Below are positions 1-6,147 of a stretch of 12,652 nucleotides of DNA, piece after piece (the first letter of the stretch is position 1; each line of letters begins with the position of its first letter). A program made the position numbers and the translations under genes. The stretch comes from CAZESH01 sp964514665 (GTDB lineage Bacteria > Bacillota > Bacilli > Paenibacillales > KCTC-25726): NCBI GenBank assembly GCA_964514665.1, contig CAZESH010000106.1, positions 1 through 12,652 on the forward strand, written 5' to 3'. The notes under the pieces were generated by a model that worked only from the letters and a program-made list of their open reading frames with translations, ran no database searches and was not told where the DNA came from.

Positions 1-134
1 ATCTGGCGCGGATTCGCCGCGATGCACCCGTGATTTGCGGATTGGAAGAAGGCGCATGGACCCCCGATCAATCAACGATTCGGGAAAAATTTATGGAACT
101 GGAGTTTAATAGCCTGTTGAAATTGATCGGATAA
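1..134 (+). CDS. C-terminal end of a 5'-3' exonuclease-like protein (partial, 5' end outside window)
   Basis: An open frame entering from the left edge (codons in phase with position 3) ends with TAA at 132-134. The visible 43 residues read LARIRRDAPV at the start and end in KFMELEFNSLLKLIG. The pattern of LAxIRxDxP followed by an acidic linker and REKFxELEFxSLL resembles the end of the H3TH/5'-3' exonuclease module of PolA. Here the chain stops there with no polymerase domain, so I infer a stand-alone exonuclease of the YpcP/ExoIX type that removes RNA or flap ends during DNA replication and repair. Only the tail is visible, so catalytic residues cannot be checked. The gene lies 41 nt upstream of the yuiD-like gene on the same strand and may be cotranscribed with it. 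Confidence 0.55.
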   Translation, partial: LARIRRDAPVICGLEEGAWTPDQSTIREKFMELEFNSLLKLIG

Positions 135-175
135 CTGAGCCGTAAAACCCAAAATCGAAAGGAACACAGAAAATC

Positions 176-634
176 GTGACTGTATTGACCAATTTTCCGT
201 TGATTGCCGCATTTGCATCGATCATTATCGCCCAAGTGATTAAAGTGCCGCTCTATTATTTTTCCAACCGCAAATGGAATGTTGGCCTTTGCTTCAGCAC
301 CGGCGGCATGCCGAGCTCCCATTCCGCGGCGGTCGCTTCGCTGACGACGGCTATTGGCATTGACAGCGGGGCCGGTTCGCCAATGTTTGCCATCTCCGTG
401 ATCTTCAGCGTGATCATCATGTTCGATGCGGCGGGAATCCGCAGGCACGCCGGGGAACAGGCCGTTTTTCTCAACCGCTTGATTGAGGAATTTCACTATC
501 TGTTTAAGGAAATGCTCTCGAATCAGGCGAATATTAAATTAAAGGAACTCCTGGGCCATCGTCCAAGTGAAGTCATATTCGGCGCGCTGCTTGGCATTGC
601 CGTGAGCTTGGTTGCGCAGGTCCTGTTTTTTTAG
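176..634 (+). CDS. yuiD: YuiD-type divergent PAP2 family membrane protein
   Basis: A 152-residue, mostly hydrophobic protein of the divergent PAP2 family (DUF212, B. subtilis YuiD). The diagnostic segment STGGMPSSHS is at residues 41-50, followed by FDAAGIRRHAG (83-93) and GHRPSEV (127-133), where histidines and arginines mark the phosphatase-like core. About four membrane segments are visible (roughly 8-28, 50-62, 68-86 and 132-152). The family is related to acid phosphatase/vanadium haloperoxidase membrane phosphatases; the physiological substrate is not known to me. The start is GTG at 176, preceded by AAAGGA at 158-163, 12 nt away. It follows the exonuclease-like gene by 41 nt. No simple terminator follows the stop immediately; the palindrome beginning at 655 is the first structured element downstream. 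Confidence 0.88.
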   Translation: MTVLTNFPLIAAFASIIIAQVIKVPLYYFSNRKWNVGLCFSTGGMPSSHSAAVASLTTAIGIDSGAGSPMFAISVIFSVIIMFDAAGIRRHAGEQAVFLNRLIEEFHYLFKEMLSNQANIKLKELLGHRPSEVIFGALLGIAVSLVAQVLFF

Positions 635-650
635 ACTAAAAGCCTAAATC

Positions 651-690
651 AGACAAGAAAGGATGGCGCGCGTATGCACACGGCCATCCT
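651..690 (-). terminator. terminator-like hairpin at the left end of the palindrome (minus strand)
   Basis: AGGATGGC at 660-667 pairs with GCCATCCT at 683-690. Read on the minus strand the stem is followed by TTTCTTGTCT, so it could end minus-strand transcripts coming from the two small genes at 944-1607. Read on the plus strand it is followed by GGGCTG and would not be a typical terminator. Confidence 0.45.
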
Positions 691-925
691 GGGCTGTCGA
701 GAAACCCGATCATAATATGAATAAAGTCCTATAGGGCTGGGGGGTATCTTTTGGAGAGACCTGGCGGTCGCCTTTGAAACCGGGAAAATACCGCAATATC
801 TAATCAAATTTCCTGGTTTCAAGAGCGACGGAAGAAGATACCCCCCACCCGACAAAAAGACTTCATTTCATTTATAGGGTTTCTCGATACTCTGGGATGG
901 CCGCATGACACGGCCATCCTTTCTT
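655..925. repeat. 271-bp nested imperfect palindrome (candidate MITE or structured RNA locus)
   Basis: Four blocks occur in order on the left and as reverse complements in mirror order on the right: 655-667 with 913-925 (13/13), 697-707 with 877-887 (11/11), 738-750 with 835-847 (13/13) and 774-787 with 809-822 (13/14). The centre, 788-808, is an AT-rich 21-nt loop. Spacers between blocks are similar in length on both arms (29/25, 30/29, 23/12), and the 708-737/848-876 spacers share an ATGAA-AGTC-like core. The arms thus look like two inverted, diverged copies of a unit of about 130 bp. Each arm also has its own end hairpin. The element occupies almost the whole gap between two convergent genes. 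No transposase, target-site duplication or known RNA family was recognised. Confidence 0.8.
895..925 (+). terminator. terminator-like hairpin at the right end of the palindrome (plus strand)
   Basis: GGATGGCCG at 895-903 pairs perfectly with CGGCCATCC at 911-919 around a 7-nt loop, followed by TTTCTT. This is a plausible plus-strand intrinsic terminator and mirrors the left-end hairpin. It would end transcripts arriving from yuiD, after they had passed through the whole palindrome. Confidence 0.5.
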
Positions 926-943
926 CGCATTCAAGCCCGCCCG

Positions 944-1231
944 CTACAAAGACGAATCGGTCGGATATTCATCCTGAGTCTCGTCATGTGTTTCGTGATC
1001 GGGGGGATAATCCCGGGGCAAGCCTTCATGCAGCTCCCGATTCTCGTAGGAAAAACGGTTTGGCGGCCGCTGGTCGTCCCTCCATGGCGTGCTTTTCCCT
1101 AAGGACTCCATGATCAGGTTCGAACCGTAAGCGCCTTCCGGGAATTCCTCCGGAATCAGATCGTTGCGCTGTGATTCCACTGTGTCCAGATCCGTATGCT
1201 TCCGAGCGCGTTCTTTTATAAAACCTGGCAT
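944..1231 (-). CDS. small charged hypothetical protein (95 aa)
   Basis: I do not recognise a named family. The 95-residue product is strongly hydrophilic and rich in Glu, Asp, Arg, His and Pro. It has no membrane segment, signal peptide or cysteine. It begins MPGFIKERARKHTDLDTV and has a low-complexity, proline-broken tail (PRDYPPDHETHDETQDEYP), suggesting a largely disordered cytosolic protein. A strong ribosome binding site (GGGAGGGA, plus-strand 1236-1243) precedes the ATG by 4 nt, which is the main reason I call it real. It lies 79 nt downstream of the DUF3055-type gene on the same strand, so the two are probably cotranscribed. It converges on yuiD across the palindrome. Confidence 0.65.
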   Translation of the reverse strand: MPGFIKERARKHTDLDTVESQRNDLIPEEFPEGAYGSNLIMESLGKSTPWRDDQRPPNRFSYENRELHEGLPRDYPPDHETHDETQDEYPTDSSL

Positions 1232-1310
1232 CGTATCCCTCCCGGTAATGGATTGCCGACGATTTACCGGTCCGCCGTCAACCGATCAATCGGGCCTTGT
1301 TAGTATTCCC

Positions 1311-1607
1311 TTAAAGATCGGAAAATTCTACGGGACCCAGGACTTGTGCAAGAAATGAGGCCAATTCGCCGGCTTCCGTTTCGTCAAGCTTGAACGTCCT
1401 TTCGAGGTATCCTTCCTCCTTCAGATCGTCCGGACCGACAATCGCGGTTTTGCCGTTCTGCAGATCGGTCACCAGTTTTTTTCCATAAAAGCGGTTTGTG
1501 GTCGTGATAGCCAAATCAAAGCGTTTGAGGCTTCCGGTAATGAAGCATACATAGCGCGTCGCCGTCTGCTCCGTGCTGTCTGACAAGAAATCAAAATCGT
1601 GGGCCAT
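1311..1607 (-). CDS. DUF3055-type conserved protein (98 aa)
   Basis: This 98-residue soluble protein matches my recollection of the Bacillota family DUF3055: the run FDLAITTTNRFYGKKLVTDL followed by IVGPDDLKEEGYLE and an acidic helix near the C-terminus. No catalytic motif is evident and the function of the family is unknown to me. The start is ATG (complement of 1605-1607), preceded on the minus strand by GGAGGG with a 5-nt spacer. The 95-aa gene follows it on the same strand, and the membrane-protein gene at 1721 is transcribed divergently from the intergenic region upstream. The assignment is by pattern memory only. Confidence 0.7.
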   Translation of the reverse strand: MAHDFDFLSDSTEQTATRYVCFITGSLKRFDLAITTTNRFYGKKLVTDLQNGKTAIVGPDDLKEEGYLERTFKLDETEAGELASFLAQVLGPVEFSDL

Positions 1608-1639
1608 AACTTCCCTCCATGTTTTTATGAATTAAATCA

Positions 1640-1669
1640 TTGTCAACCAAGCTCCGGCAGGTTTATCAT
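1640..1669 (+). promoter_or_regulatory. sigma-A type promoter upstream of the 1721 membrane-protein gene
   Basis: TTGTCA at 1640-1645 and TATCAT at 1664-1669 are each 5/6 matches to the sigma-A consensus, separated by 18 nt. They lie about 50 nt upstream of the GTG start at 1721. Confidence 0.45.
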
Positions 1670-1720
1670 AAGCTAAAGGAAAAAAGGAATTATTTTCAAT
1701 AAAAGGAGCGTGGTTTCTCG

Positions 1721-2242
1721 GTGAAAGGCTTTGAGCAAATTTTTTGGGGTCTGCTGTTCTGGTTTGATTTTAATATACAGCATTTTGACATATTGCCCGA
1801 TATCATCGGCTATATTTTGATTTATGCAGGCTTGAATTCGCTCGATGGTGAAAGCGAATATTTTGCCGAAGCGAAAAAGTTTACGTTAATCCTGATTGTC
1901 CTGTCCGTGTTTGTGTTGATTCCCCTGCAGCTGCCTTTTTCGAGAATCATGGAATTCGTGATGCTGCTGATGGATCTTGCCGTCGTATACCGAATCTGCA
2001 GCGGAATCGCGAGCATGGCGAGAATCCGCAATCTGTACCAGCTTGCGGAAACCGCCATGAACAGGTGGCATTACTATATGGTTGTTTCGATTTTCATGCT
2101 TTTGTTGTTTATGTTCTCGTTCTTCCTGCAGCCTATTGCGGCATTGTTGACGATCCCCCTGTTTATTGCGTCGGTCGTGGTCTTGGTTTTGCTGATGGGT
2201 TTGATACGTCTGGCACAGCAGCATTTTCTGTCATCCGTCTGA
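1721..2242 (+). CDS. hypothetical integral membrane protein (173 aa)
   Basis: I do not recognise the family. The product is almost entirely hydrophobic, with about five to six membrane segments (approximately residues 4-16, 24-38, 52-72, 76-92, 115-135 and 138-162). A short soluble stretch around residues 93-112 contains GIASMARIRNLYQLAE. The N-terminal FWFDFNIQHFDILPDIIGY could place an acidic loop at the membrane surface. The GTG start at 1721 is preceded by AAAGGAG at 1702-1708; the 12-nt spacing is long but no better in-frame start exists. The stop overlaps the end of cvfC by 12 bp, tail to tail. Function cannot be stated. Confidence 0.75.
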   Translation: MKGFEQIFWGLLFWFDFNIQHFDILPDIIGYILIYAGLNSLDGESEYFAEAKKFTLILIVLSVFVLIPLQLPFSRIMEFVMLLMDLAVVYRICSGIASMARIRNLYQLAETAMNRWHYYMVVSIFMLLLFMFSFFLQPIAALLTIPLFIASVVVLVLLMGLIRLAQQHFLSSV

Positions 2243-3406
2243 AGCGTCATTCTTGCCTTTGTTTCTTCGCGTCATCTGCTGCCATACGGTGCCTTCCGCT
2301 GCGTGACCGCCTTCGATTCGCTCCAGGGCGAGCCTGATCTGCATTTGCACCTCGAACTCCGGGTCGTCCTGCGCCGCTCTTAGTGCCGGAACGGCCGAAT
2401 CGTCGCCGATTTCGTAGAGGAAGCGGGCCGCTCTCCAGCGCACGATTTTGCTTGGATCCCGCAGCGCTTCAGCCATCGCCGGAATCGCTGCCGGATCGCC
2501 GATATCGGACAGGCAGTCGCCTGCGGTCCGGCGTACGGACGGCATCTTGTCCTTTAGCGCTTGATACAGATATTCAAGTCCTTTGGGCGCCCCGATATCT
2601 CCCAGGTAGACGGTAGCCAGGCGGCGAATCGAAAAATTCTCGTCCCCGAGCGCCTTCAAGATCACTTCGATATCGGCCTCTTCAGGCTTCCAGCGCTCCA
2701 AGGCGGCATAACGGACCTTCCAGTTCGGATCTGTCAATTTCTGCATAACCTGCGCTGCGGTAAGCGGCTCCTTTTTCTCCTTGAGCGGCGCTTCCCCGCT
2801 TCCTTGCTCTTCGGCAAGCCGGATCAGCTCCTCAAGCCGTTCGTCGCTGTAGGAAGCGTCGAGCTCCTGCTGCACCTGCCCGGCGATTTCCTCCAGCGAC
2901 CAGTAGCGAACCCCGTAATCGACGAGCTTGCGTTCCATGATCATGTTGGGGGAAGCGGATTGGGCGCGCATTACGGCTTTGGAGAATCGTTCGGGAAGCG
3001 CTTCGCGTTTTTCCTCCAGCTCGGTTCTGACGCGGATTTGCATGGGAATGCCGCGGAACATCTGCACAAGAACGGCTGCATCTCCGAAATGGCTATCACC
3101 CTTCCCGTTTTCTCCGCTGATCGTTTCCCCGGAGTTCGCTGCTTGCGCAGCCTCGCCGAAAACCTTGCGCGCTTCGCTTAATATATGCTCCCAATTCCCT
3201 TTCGGAAATCGCTCCAAAGCGATGAAATCAGCGGTTTGAAAAACGCTTTTCACATCGGGTATGTCAAGAAGCTTGGTGATATATTCGGGCGCGTCGGGGC
3301 TGTTATCTTTCGTGAACGTCATCCGTTTGCCGCGCGGCAGCTCCCGGTCCATATTGAGCTTCATGGAGTGCGGACTGGGCGTAGGTTCAATGGAAAGAAT
3401 ACGCAT
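2231..3406 (-). CDS. cvfC: CvfC/YpgR-type conserved virulence factor C family protein with HEAT repeats
   Basis: The 391-residue product has an N-terminal domain (about 1-90) of the Nfu/NifU-N scaffold type: it begins MRILSIEPTPSPHSMKLNMD and contains a FTKDNSPDAPEYI segment. A middle part follows (110-200), and then tandem HEAT/armadillo-like helical repeats over about 216-365, each with a DPxxxVRxxA-like core such as DPNWKVRYAALERW, DENFSIRRLATVYLGDIG and DPSKIVRWRAARFLYEIG. This layout and length fit the conserved virulence factor C family, named from S. aureus CvfC; B. subtilis has YpgR. The biochemical role is not established to my knowledge; HEAT repeats imply protein binding. The ATG is preceded on the minus strand by AAAGGAGG with good spacing. 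The gene ends 12 bp inside the convergent membrane-protein gene. Confidence 0.85.
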   Translation of the reverse strand: MRILSIEPTPSPHSMKLNMDRELPRGKRMTFTKDNSPDAPEYITKLLDIPDVKSVFQTADFIALERFPKGNWEHILSEARKVFGEAAQAANSGETISGENGKGDSHFGDAAVLVQMFRGIPMQIRVRTELEEKREALPERFSKAVMRAQSASPNMIMERKLVDYGVRYWSLEEIAGQVQQELDASYSDERLEELIRLAEEQGSGEAPLKEKKEPLTAAQVMQKLTDPNWKVRYAALERWKPEEADIEVILKALGDENFSIRRLATVYLGDIGAPKGLEYLYQALKDKMPSVRRTAGDCLSDIGDPAAIPAMAEALRDPSKIVRWRAARFLYEIGDDSAVPALRAAQDDPEFEVQMQIRLALERIEGGHAAEGTVWQQMTRRNKGKNDASDG

Positions 3407-3485
3407 GGATCTGCCTCCTTTTTGTCTGTCGGTTCGAGGCCTCCCATAGATGAGCGACCGCGTTTAGAGGTTGGTTTTATCGCCA

Positions 3486-3531
3486 AATAGAATTTCATGG
3501 GGACTAAATAGCATAACTTATAAATTCTATT
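3486..3531. repeat. 10-bp perfect inverted repeat in the cvfC/corA intergenic region
   Basis: AATAGAATTT at 3486-3495 is the exact reverse complement of AAATTCTATT at 3522-3531, with a 26-bp AT-rich spacer. It lies about 80 bp upstream of cvfC and just beyond the corA terminator. It could be an operator, a weak hairpin, or part of the cvfC promoter region; I could not identify clear -35/-10 boxes there. Confidence 0.5.
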
Positions 3532-3536
3532 GCGGT

Positions 3537-3577
3537 AAAAAAACTAACGCCGCTCTGCTCCGGGACGCGGTGTTAGT
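3537..3577 (-). terminator. intrinsic terminator of corA
   Basis: On the minus strand an 11-bp stem (3567-3577 with 3543-3553, one G-T wobble) with a 13-nt loop is followed directly by a run of seven T (plus-strand A run 3537-3543, the last A shared with the stem). It lies 22 nt beyond the corA stop and is a textbook rho-independent terminator. Confidence 0.85.
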
Positions 3578-3599
3578 CAAACGAATGAAGGCTTGGTGT

Positions 3600-4535
3600 T
3601 CACAGCCATTCTTTTTTTCTGAAGATGATGAACATTCCGGCGCCTATGATAAACATCGAGCACAGTACAATAATGTTTCCGTATTTGTCATGCAGCAGGG
3701 GAATCCACTGGAAATTCATCCCGTATATGCCCGTAATGAACGTCAGCGGCATGAAAATGGTCGTCAGCGCGGTGAACACGCGCATGATTTCGTTCGCCCG
3801 ATTGGCCAGGCTGGACTGATAAGCTTCTCGAAGGTTGCCCATCAGATCGCGGAACGTTTCGAAGGATTCCATCACCTTTACGGCGTTTTCATAAATGTCG
3901 CTGAAATATTTTTGCAGTTGGTCGTCGATCAGTCGAAGCTCTTTTTTATTTAATGTAAAGATGAGATCCTTTTGCGGCGACAGCGCCTTTTTGACCCAGA
4001 GGATTTCGCTTCGCAGCCCGATGATGTCGGTGAGATGCGATTTTTTCGTATGCATCAGAATATCTTCCTCGAGATTTTCGATGCGGTTTTCGATCCGGTC
4101 GGCGACGATAAAGTAGTTGTCTATGACAAGGTCGACGAGATGATACAAGAACCGGTCAGGCGAATTTACCGTCTCTTCCCATAAAATCGGCTTAACTGCG
4201 CGGATTTCGCTGATTTTCTGTTTGGTCACGGTGATGATGAAATGCTTGCCGAGAAAAATATTGAGCGCCCGCAGGAAAATTTCCTGATCGTCGAAGCGGA
4301 TGCTGTTGATCACGATAAAATAATGCGAATCATAAATTTCGATTTTGGGACGCTGCTCTTCCTCGGTCAGGCAGTCCTCCACAGCCAGATCATGGAGATT
4401 GAACAGCGGCTGCAGCACTTCCAGATCCTCAGTCGAAGCATCAATCCAATAAAAGCCGGCTTCCGGAGGCGTTGCGGTGATCGCTACTTCCTCCACCAGC
4501 GTGAAAACGCCATTTTGCACCAAGCGTACCTTCAT
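3600..4535 (-). CDS. corA: CorA family magnesium/divalent cation channel
   Basis: A CorA-type transporter of 311 residues from the chosen start. It has a large N-terminal cytoplasmic domain (about 1-240) ending in a long charged helix, then two C-terminal membrane helices. The signature YGMNF, with Gly-Met-Asn at residues 272-274, closes the first membrane helix. The second helix (about 283-303) ends in the basic tail FRKKEWL. CorA proteins assemble as pentamers and pass Mg2+, sometimes Co2+ or Ni2+, across the inner membrane; the GMN motif binds hydrated Mg2+. I start at the ATG giving MKVRLVQ (complement of 4533-4535) because GAGGAG lies 8 nt upstream of it. A longer frame from 4577 has no such site. 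The gene is monocistronic, with its own terminator, and no magnesium riboswitch is visible upstream. Confidence 0.93.
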   Translation of the reverse strand: MKVRLVQNGVFTLVEEVAITATPPEAGFYWIDASTEDLEVLQPLFNLHDLAVEDCLTEEEQRPKIEIYDSHYFIVINSIRFDDQEIFLRALNIFLGKHFIITVTKQKISEIRAVKPILWEETVNSPDRFLYHLVDLVIDNYFIVADRIENRIENLEEDILMHTKKSHLTDIIGLRSEILWVKKALSPQKDLIFTLNKKELRLIDDQLQKYFSDIYENAVKVMESFETFRDLMGNLREAYQSSLANRANEIMRVFTALTTIFMPLTFITGIYGMNFQWIPLLHDKYGNIIVLCSMFIIGAGMFIIFRKKEWL

Positions 4536-4880
4536 GTGTCTCACTCCTCTATGCATGCATAAAAATCGTGCGGACACAGCCGGTACGCTGTAAGGAGGTT
4601 AATCCACGGCACGGTTACCGACTGTGTGATATTGCGTTGTTGGATAAATTGTAGTTGGCCGCGGTCGGTCTCCGTCCATGCATGTTCCCCCCTCGAATAT
4701 TCGTTTCCCTGCCGCTCTCGTTCCGCTTCAGATGTGGCCGCCAGCAGCGGAATGGACATTTATGGGCAGTCCAATACCAATTTAGTATATACCTACAATT
4801 ACCATGATTCAAGATGAAAACATTGTATGTATATGTGTCGGGAATCTCTATGGTTACATATGGGGAAGAAGCCTCAAAGA
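4536..4880. other. gene-poor intergenic region between corA and the metA leader
   Basis: No gene is well supported here. It holds the corA 5' leader, including a perfect 12-bp palindrome (TATGCATGCATA, 4550-4561) next to the corA ribosome binding site. It also holds a possible 22-codon minus-strand reading frame (4615-4683, starting MHGRRPTAAN) preceded by a G-rich GAGGGGGGA site, and an AT-rich stretch at 4780-4860. Longer open frames through it lack ribosome binding sites. Confidence 0.4.
4550..4561. promoter_or_regulatory. perfect 12-bp palindrome in the corA leader
   Basis: TATGCATGCATA is a perfect palindrome lying 14-25 nt upstream of the corA start codon, immediately before the GAGGAG ribosome binding site. 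It could be an operator or a chance sequence. Confidence 0.3.
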
Positions 4881-4882
4881 GC

Positions 4883-4909
4883 TTGACGAATGAGTGCTGA
4901 TCGTATAAC
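4883..4909 (+). promoter_or_regulatory. candidate promoter for the S-box metA transcript
   Basis: TTGACG at 4883-4888 (5/6) and TATAAC at 4904-4909 (5/6) are separated by 15 nt, shorter than ideal. A start near 4916 would place the riboswitch about 30 nt into the transcript, as is usual for S-box leaders. Confidence 0.4.
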
Positions 4910-4947
4910 ATTAATACTAATTATTTATCCAAAAACAAATAGAAGTT

Positions 4948-5068
4948 ACTCTTATCAAGAGCAGGTGGAGGGACTGGCCCGATGAAACCCGGCAACCGAC
5001 TTTCCCGCGAGAAGCGGAAAAGCACGGTGCTAAATCTTGCAGGAATTTTTTTCTGAGAGATGAGAGAG
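4948..5068 (+). promoter_or_regulatory. SAM-I (S-box) riboswitch aptamer
   Basis: The conserved S-box core is visible: CTTATCAAGAG, then GGTGGAGGGACTGG, CCCGATGAAACCCGGCAACC, and further on a GCACGGTGCTAA segment. P1 is CTCTTATC (4950-4957) with GATGAGAG (5059-5066), one wobble. S-box RNAs bind S-adenosylmethionine and end transcription of methionine genes when SAM is high. Placement directly upstream of metA fits. Confidence 0.95.
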
Positions 5069-5084
5069 GTGCTTTTTGCTATGC

Positions 5085-5115
5085 AAAGTCCTTTCTTGCT
5101 CGGGAAAGGGCTTTT
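5085..5115 (+). terminator. riboswitch-controlled terminator ahead of metA
   Basis: AAAGTCCTTTC (5085-5095) pairs with GAAAGGGCTTT (5104-5114), with one G-T wobble, followed by a T run at 5111-5115. It lies between the S-box aptamer and the metA ribosome binding site, the expected place for the expression platform. Confidence 0.85.
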
Positions 5116-5143
5116 TAATTTTTGAAAGGGAGCGTGAAGTCAT

Positions 5144-6055
5144 ATGCCGATCAAAGTTCCGGATCAACTGCCGGCCAAGGAAGTGCTGATTAAGGAGAAT
5201 ATTTTTGTGATGGATGAGACGACTGCTTTTCACCAGGATATCCGTCCTTTGAACATAGCGATTTTGAACCTGATGCCGACCAAGGAAACGACGGAAACCC
5301 AGCTTTTGCGCATGCTCGGCAACACGCCGCTGCAGGTGAATGTCGTGCTGCTTCATCCTAAATCGCATACCTCAAAGAATACTTCCCGGGAACACCTGGA
5401 GATGTTTTATCAGAATTTTGAAGACATCCGGGAGCGTAAATTTGACGGATTGATTGTCACCGGCGCCCCGGTGGAACATCTGGAGTTTGGGGACGTCAAT
5501 TATTGGCAGGAGCTTCAGGAGATTTTCAATTGGACCCAGGATCACGTCACCTCGACACTGCATATTTGCTGGGCCGCGCAAGCAGGCTTGTACCATCATT
5601 ACGGAATTCCCAAATACGCGCTGGAGCACAAGCTGTTCGGGGTTTTCCCGCATAGGGTGACCAAGCAGAACACCAACCTGCTGCGCGGGTTTGACGAACA
5701 GTTTTATGTGCCGCAATCACGCCATACCGAATTTCGCAGGGAGGACGTAGAAAAAGTTCCGGAGCTTGAAATCCTTTCCGACTCGGAAGAGGCGGGAATC
5801 TATATTGTAAGCGCCAGGGGCGGGAGGCAAATATTCGTGACGGGCCATTCCGAATATGATCCGCTGACCTTGAAGTGGGAGTATGATCGCGATGTCGGCA
5901 AAGGGATGAATACGGCTCTGCCGAAAAATTATTATCCGCAAGACGATCCGAGCCAAACCCCCGTTTCCACTTGGAGGGCGCACGCCAATCTATTGTTTTC
6001 CAATTGGTTGAACTACTACGTATACCAGGTTACTCCATTCGATTGGAGCATCTGA
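5144..6055 (+). CDS. metA: homoserine O-acetyltransferase (MetA family)
   Basis: A full-length 303-residue MetA acylating the hydroxyl of L-homoserine, the first committed step of methionine synthesis. The catalytic Cys142 is in HICWAAQAGLYHHYG, and the partner residues His235 and Glu237 are in TGHSEYD. Residue 111 is Glu (TGAPVEHLEF). In the MetA family Glu at this position was linked to acetyl-CoA use (B. cereus enzyme), whereas E. coli has Gly and uses succinyl-CoA, so I predict O-acetylhomoserine as product despite the frequent 'succinyltransferase' label. The start ATG follows AGGGAG (5127-5132) by 11 nt. It is controlled by the S-box leader just upstream. A metI-like gene for the next step follows after 92 nt. 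Confidence 0.95.
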   Translation: MPIKVPDQLPAKEVLIKENIFVMDETTAFHQDIRPLNIAILNLMPTKETTETQLLRMLGNTPLQVNVVLLHPKSHTSKNTSREHLEMFYQNFEDIRERKFDGLIVTGAPVEHLEFGDVNYWQELQEIFNWTQDHVTSTLHICWAAQAGLYHHYGIPKYALEHKLFGVFPHRVTKQNTNLLRGFDEQFYVPQSRHTEFRREDVEKVPELEILSDSEEAGIYIVSARGGRQIFVTGHSEYDPLTLKWEYDRDVGKGMNTALPKNYYPQDDPSQTPVSTWRAHANLLFSNWLNYYVYQVTPFDWSI

Positions 6056-6078
6056 CTGTAAGACGATTTGCCCATAAG

Positions 6079-6109
6079 GCCGTGATGCTTGATGCACGGC
6101 TCTTTCTTT
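6079..6109 (+). terminator. possible intrinsic terminator between metA and metI
   Basis: GCCGTG (6079-6084) pairs with CACGGC (6095-6100) around a 10-nt loop, followed by TCTTTCTTT. The stem is short and the T tract interrupted, so it may only partly end transcription and set metA to metI ratio. Confidence 0.5.
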
Positions 6110-6147
6110 AAAATTAAAACTCATTAAGTTTAGGGGGATAATTAGAT

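Noticed and set aside
655..925. Palindrome as SRP, 6S or retron RNA
   Set aside because: The SRP tetraloop/helix 8 motif is absent and the element is too long for typical 6S RNA. No reverse transcriptase gene is nearby to support a retron.
2561..3181. 206-codon plus-strand frame inside cvfC
   Set aside because: It is the complement of the well-supported cvfC coding sequence and has no recognisable domain.
4536..4577. N-terminal extension of CorA by 14 codons
   Set aside because: The internal ATG giving MKVRLVQ has GAGGAG upstream; the extension has no site and is unlike CorA N-termini.
4541..4911. Two long minus-strand frames between corA and the metA leader
   Set aside because: They start without ribosome binding sites, have odd composition and overlap each other; only the short 22-codon frame with a G-rich site deserves mention.
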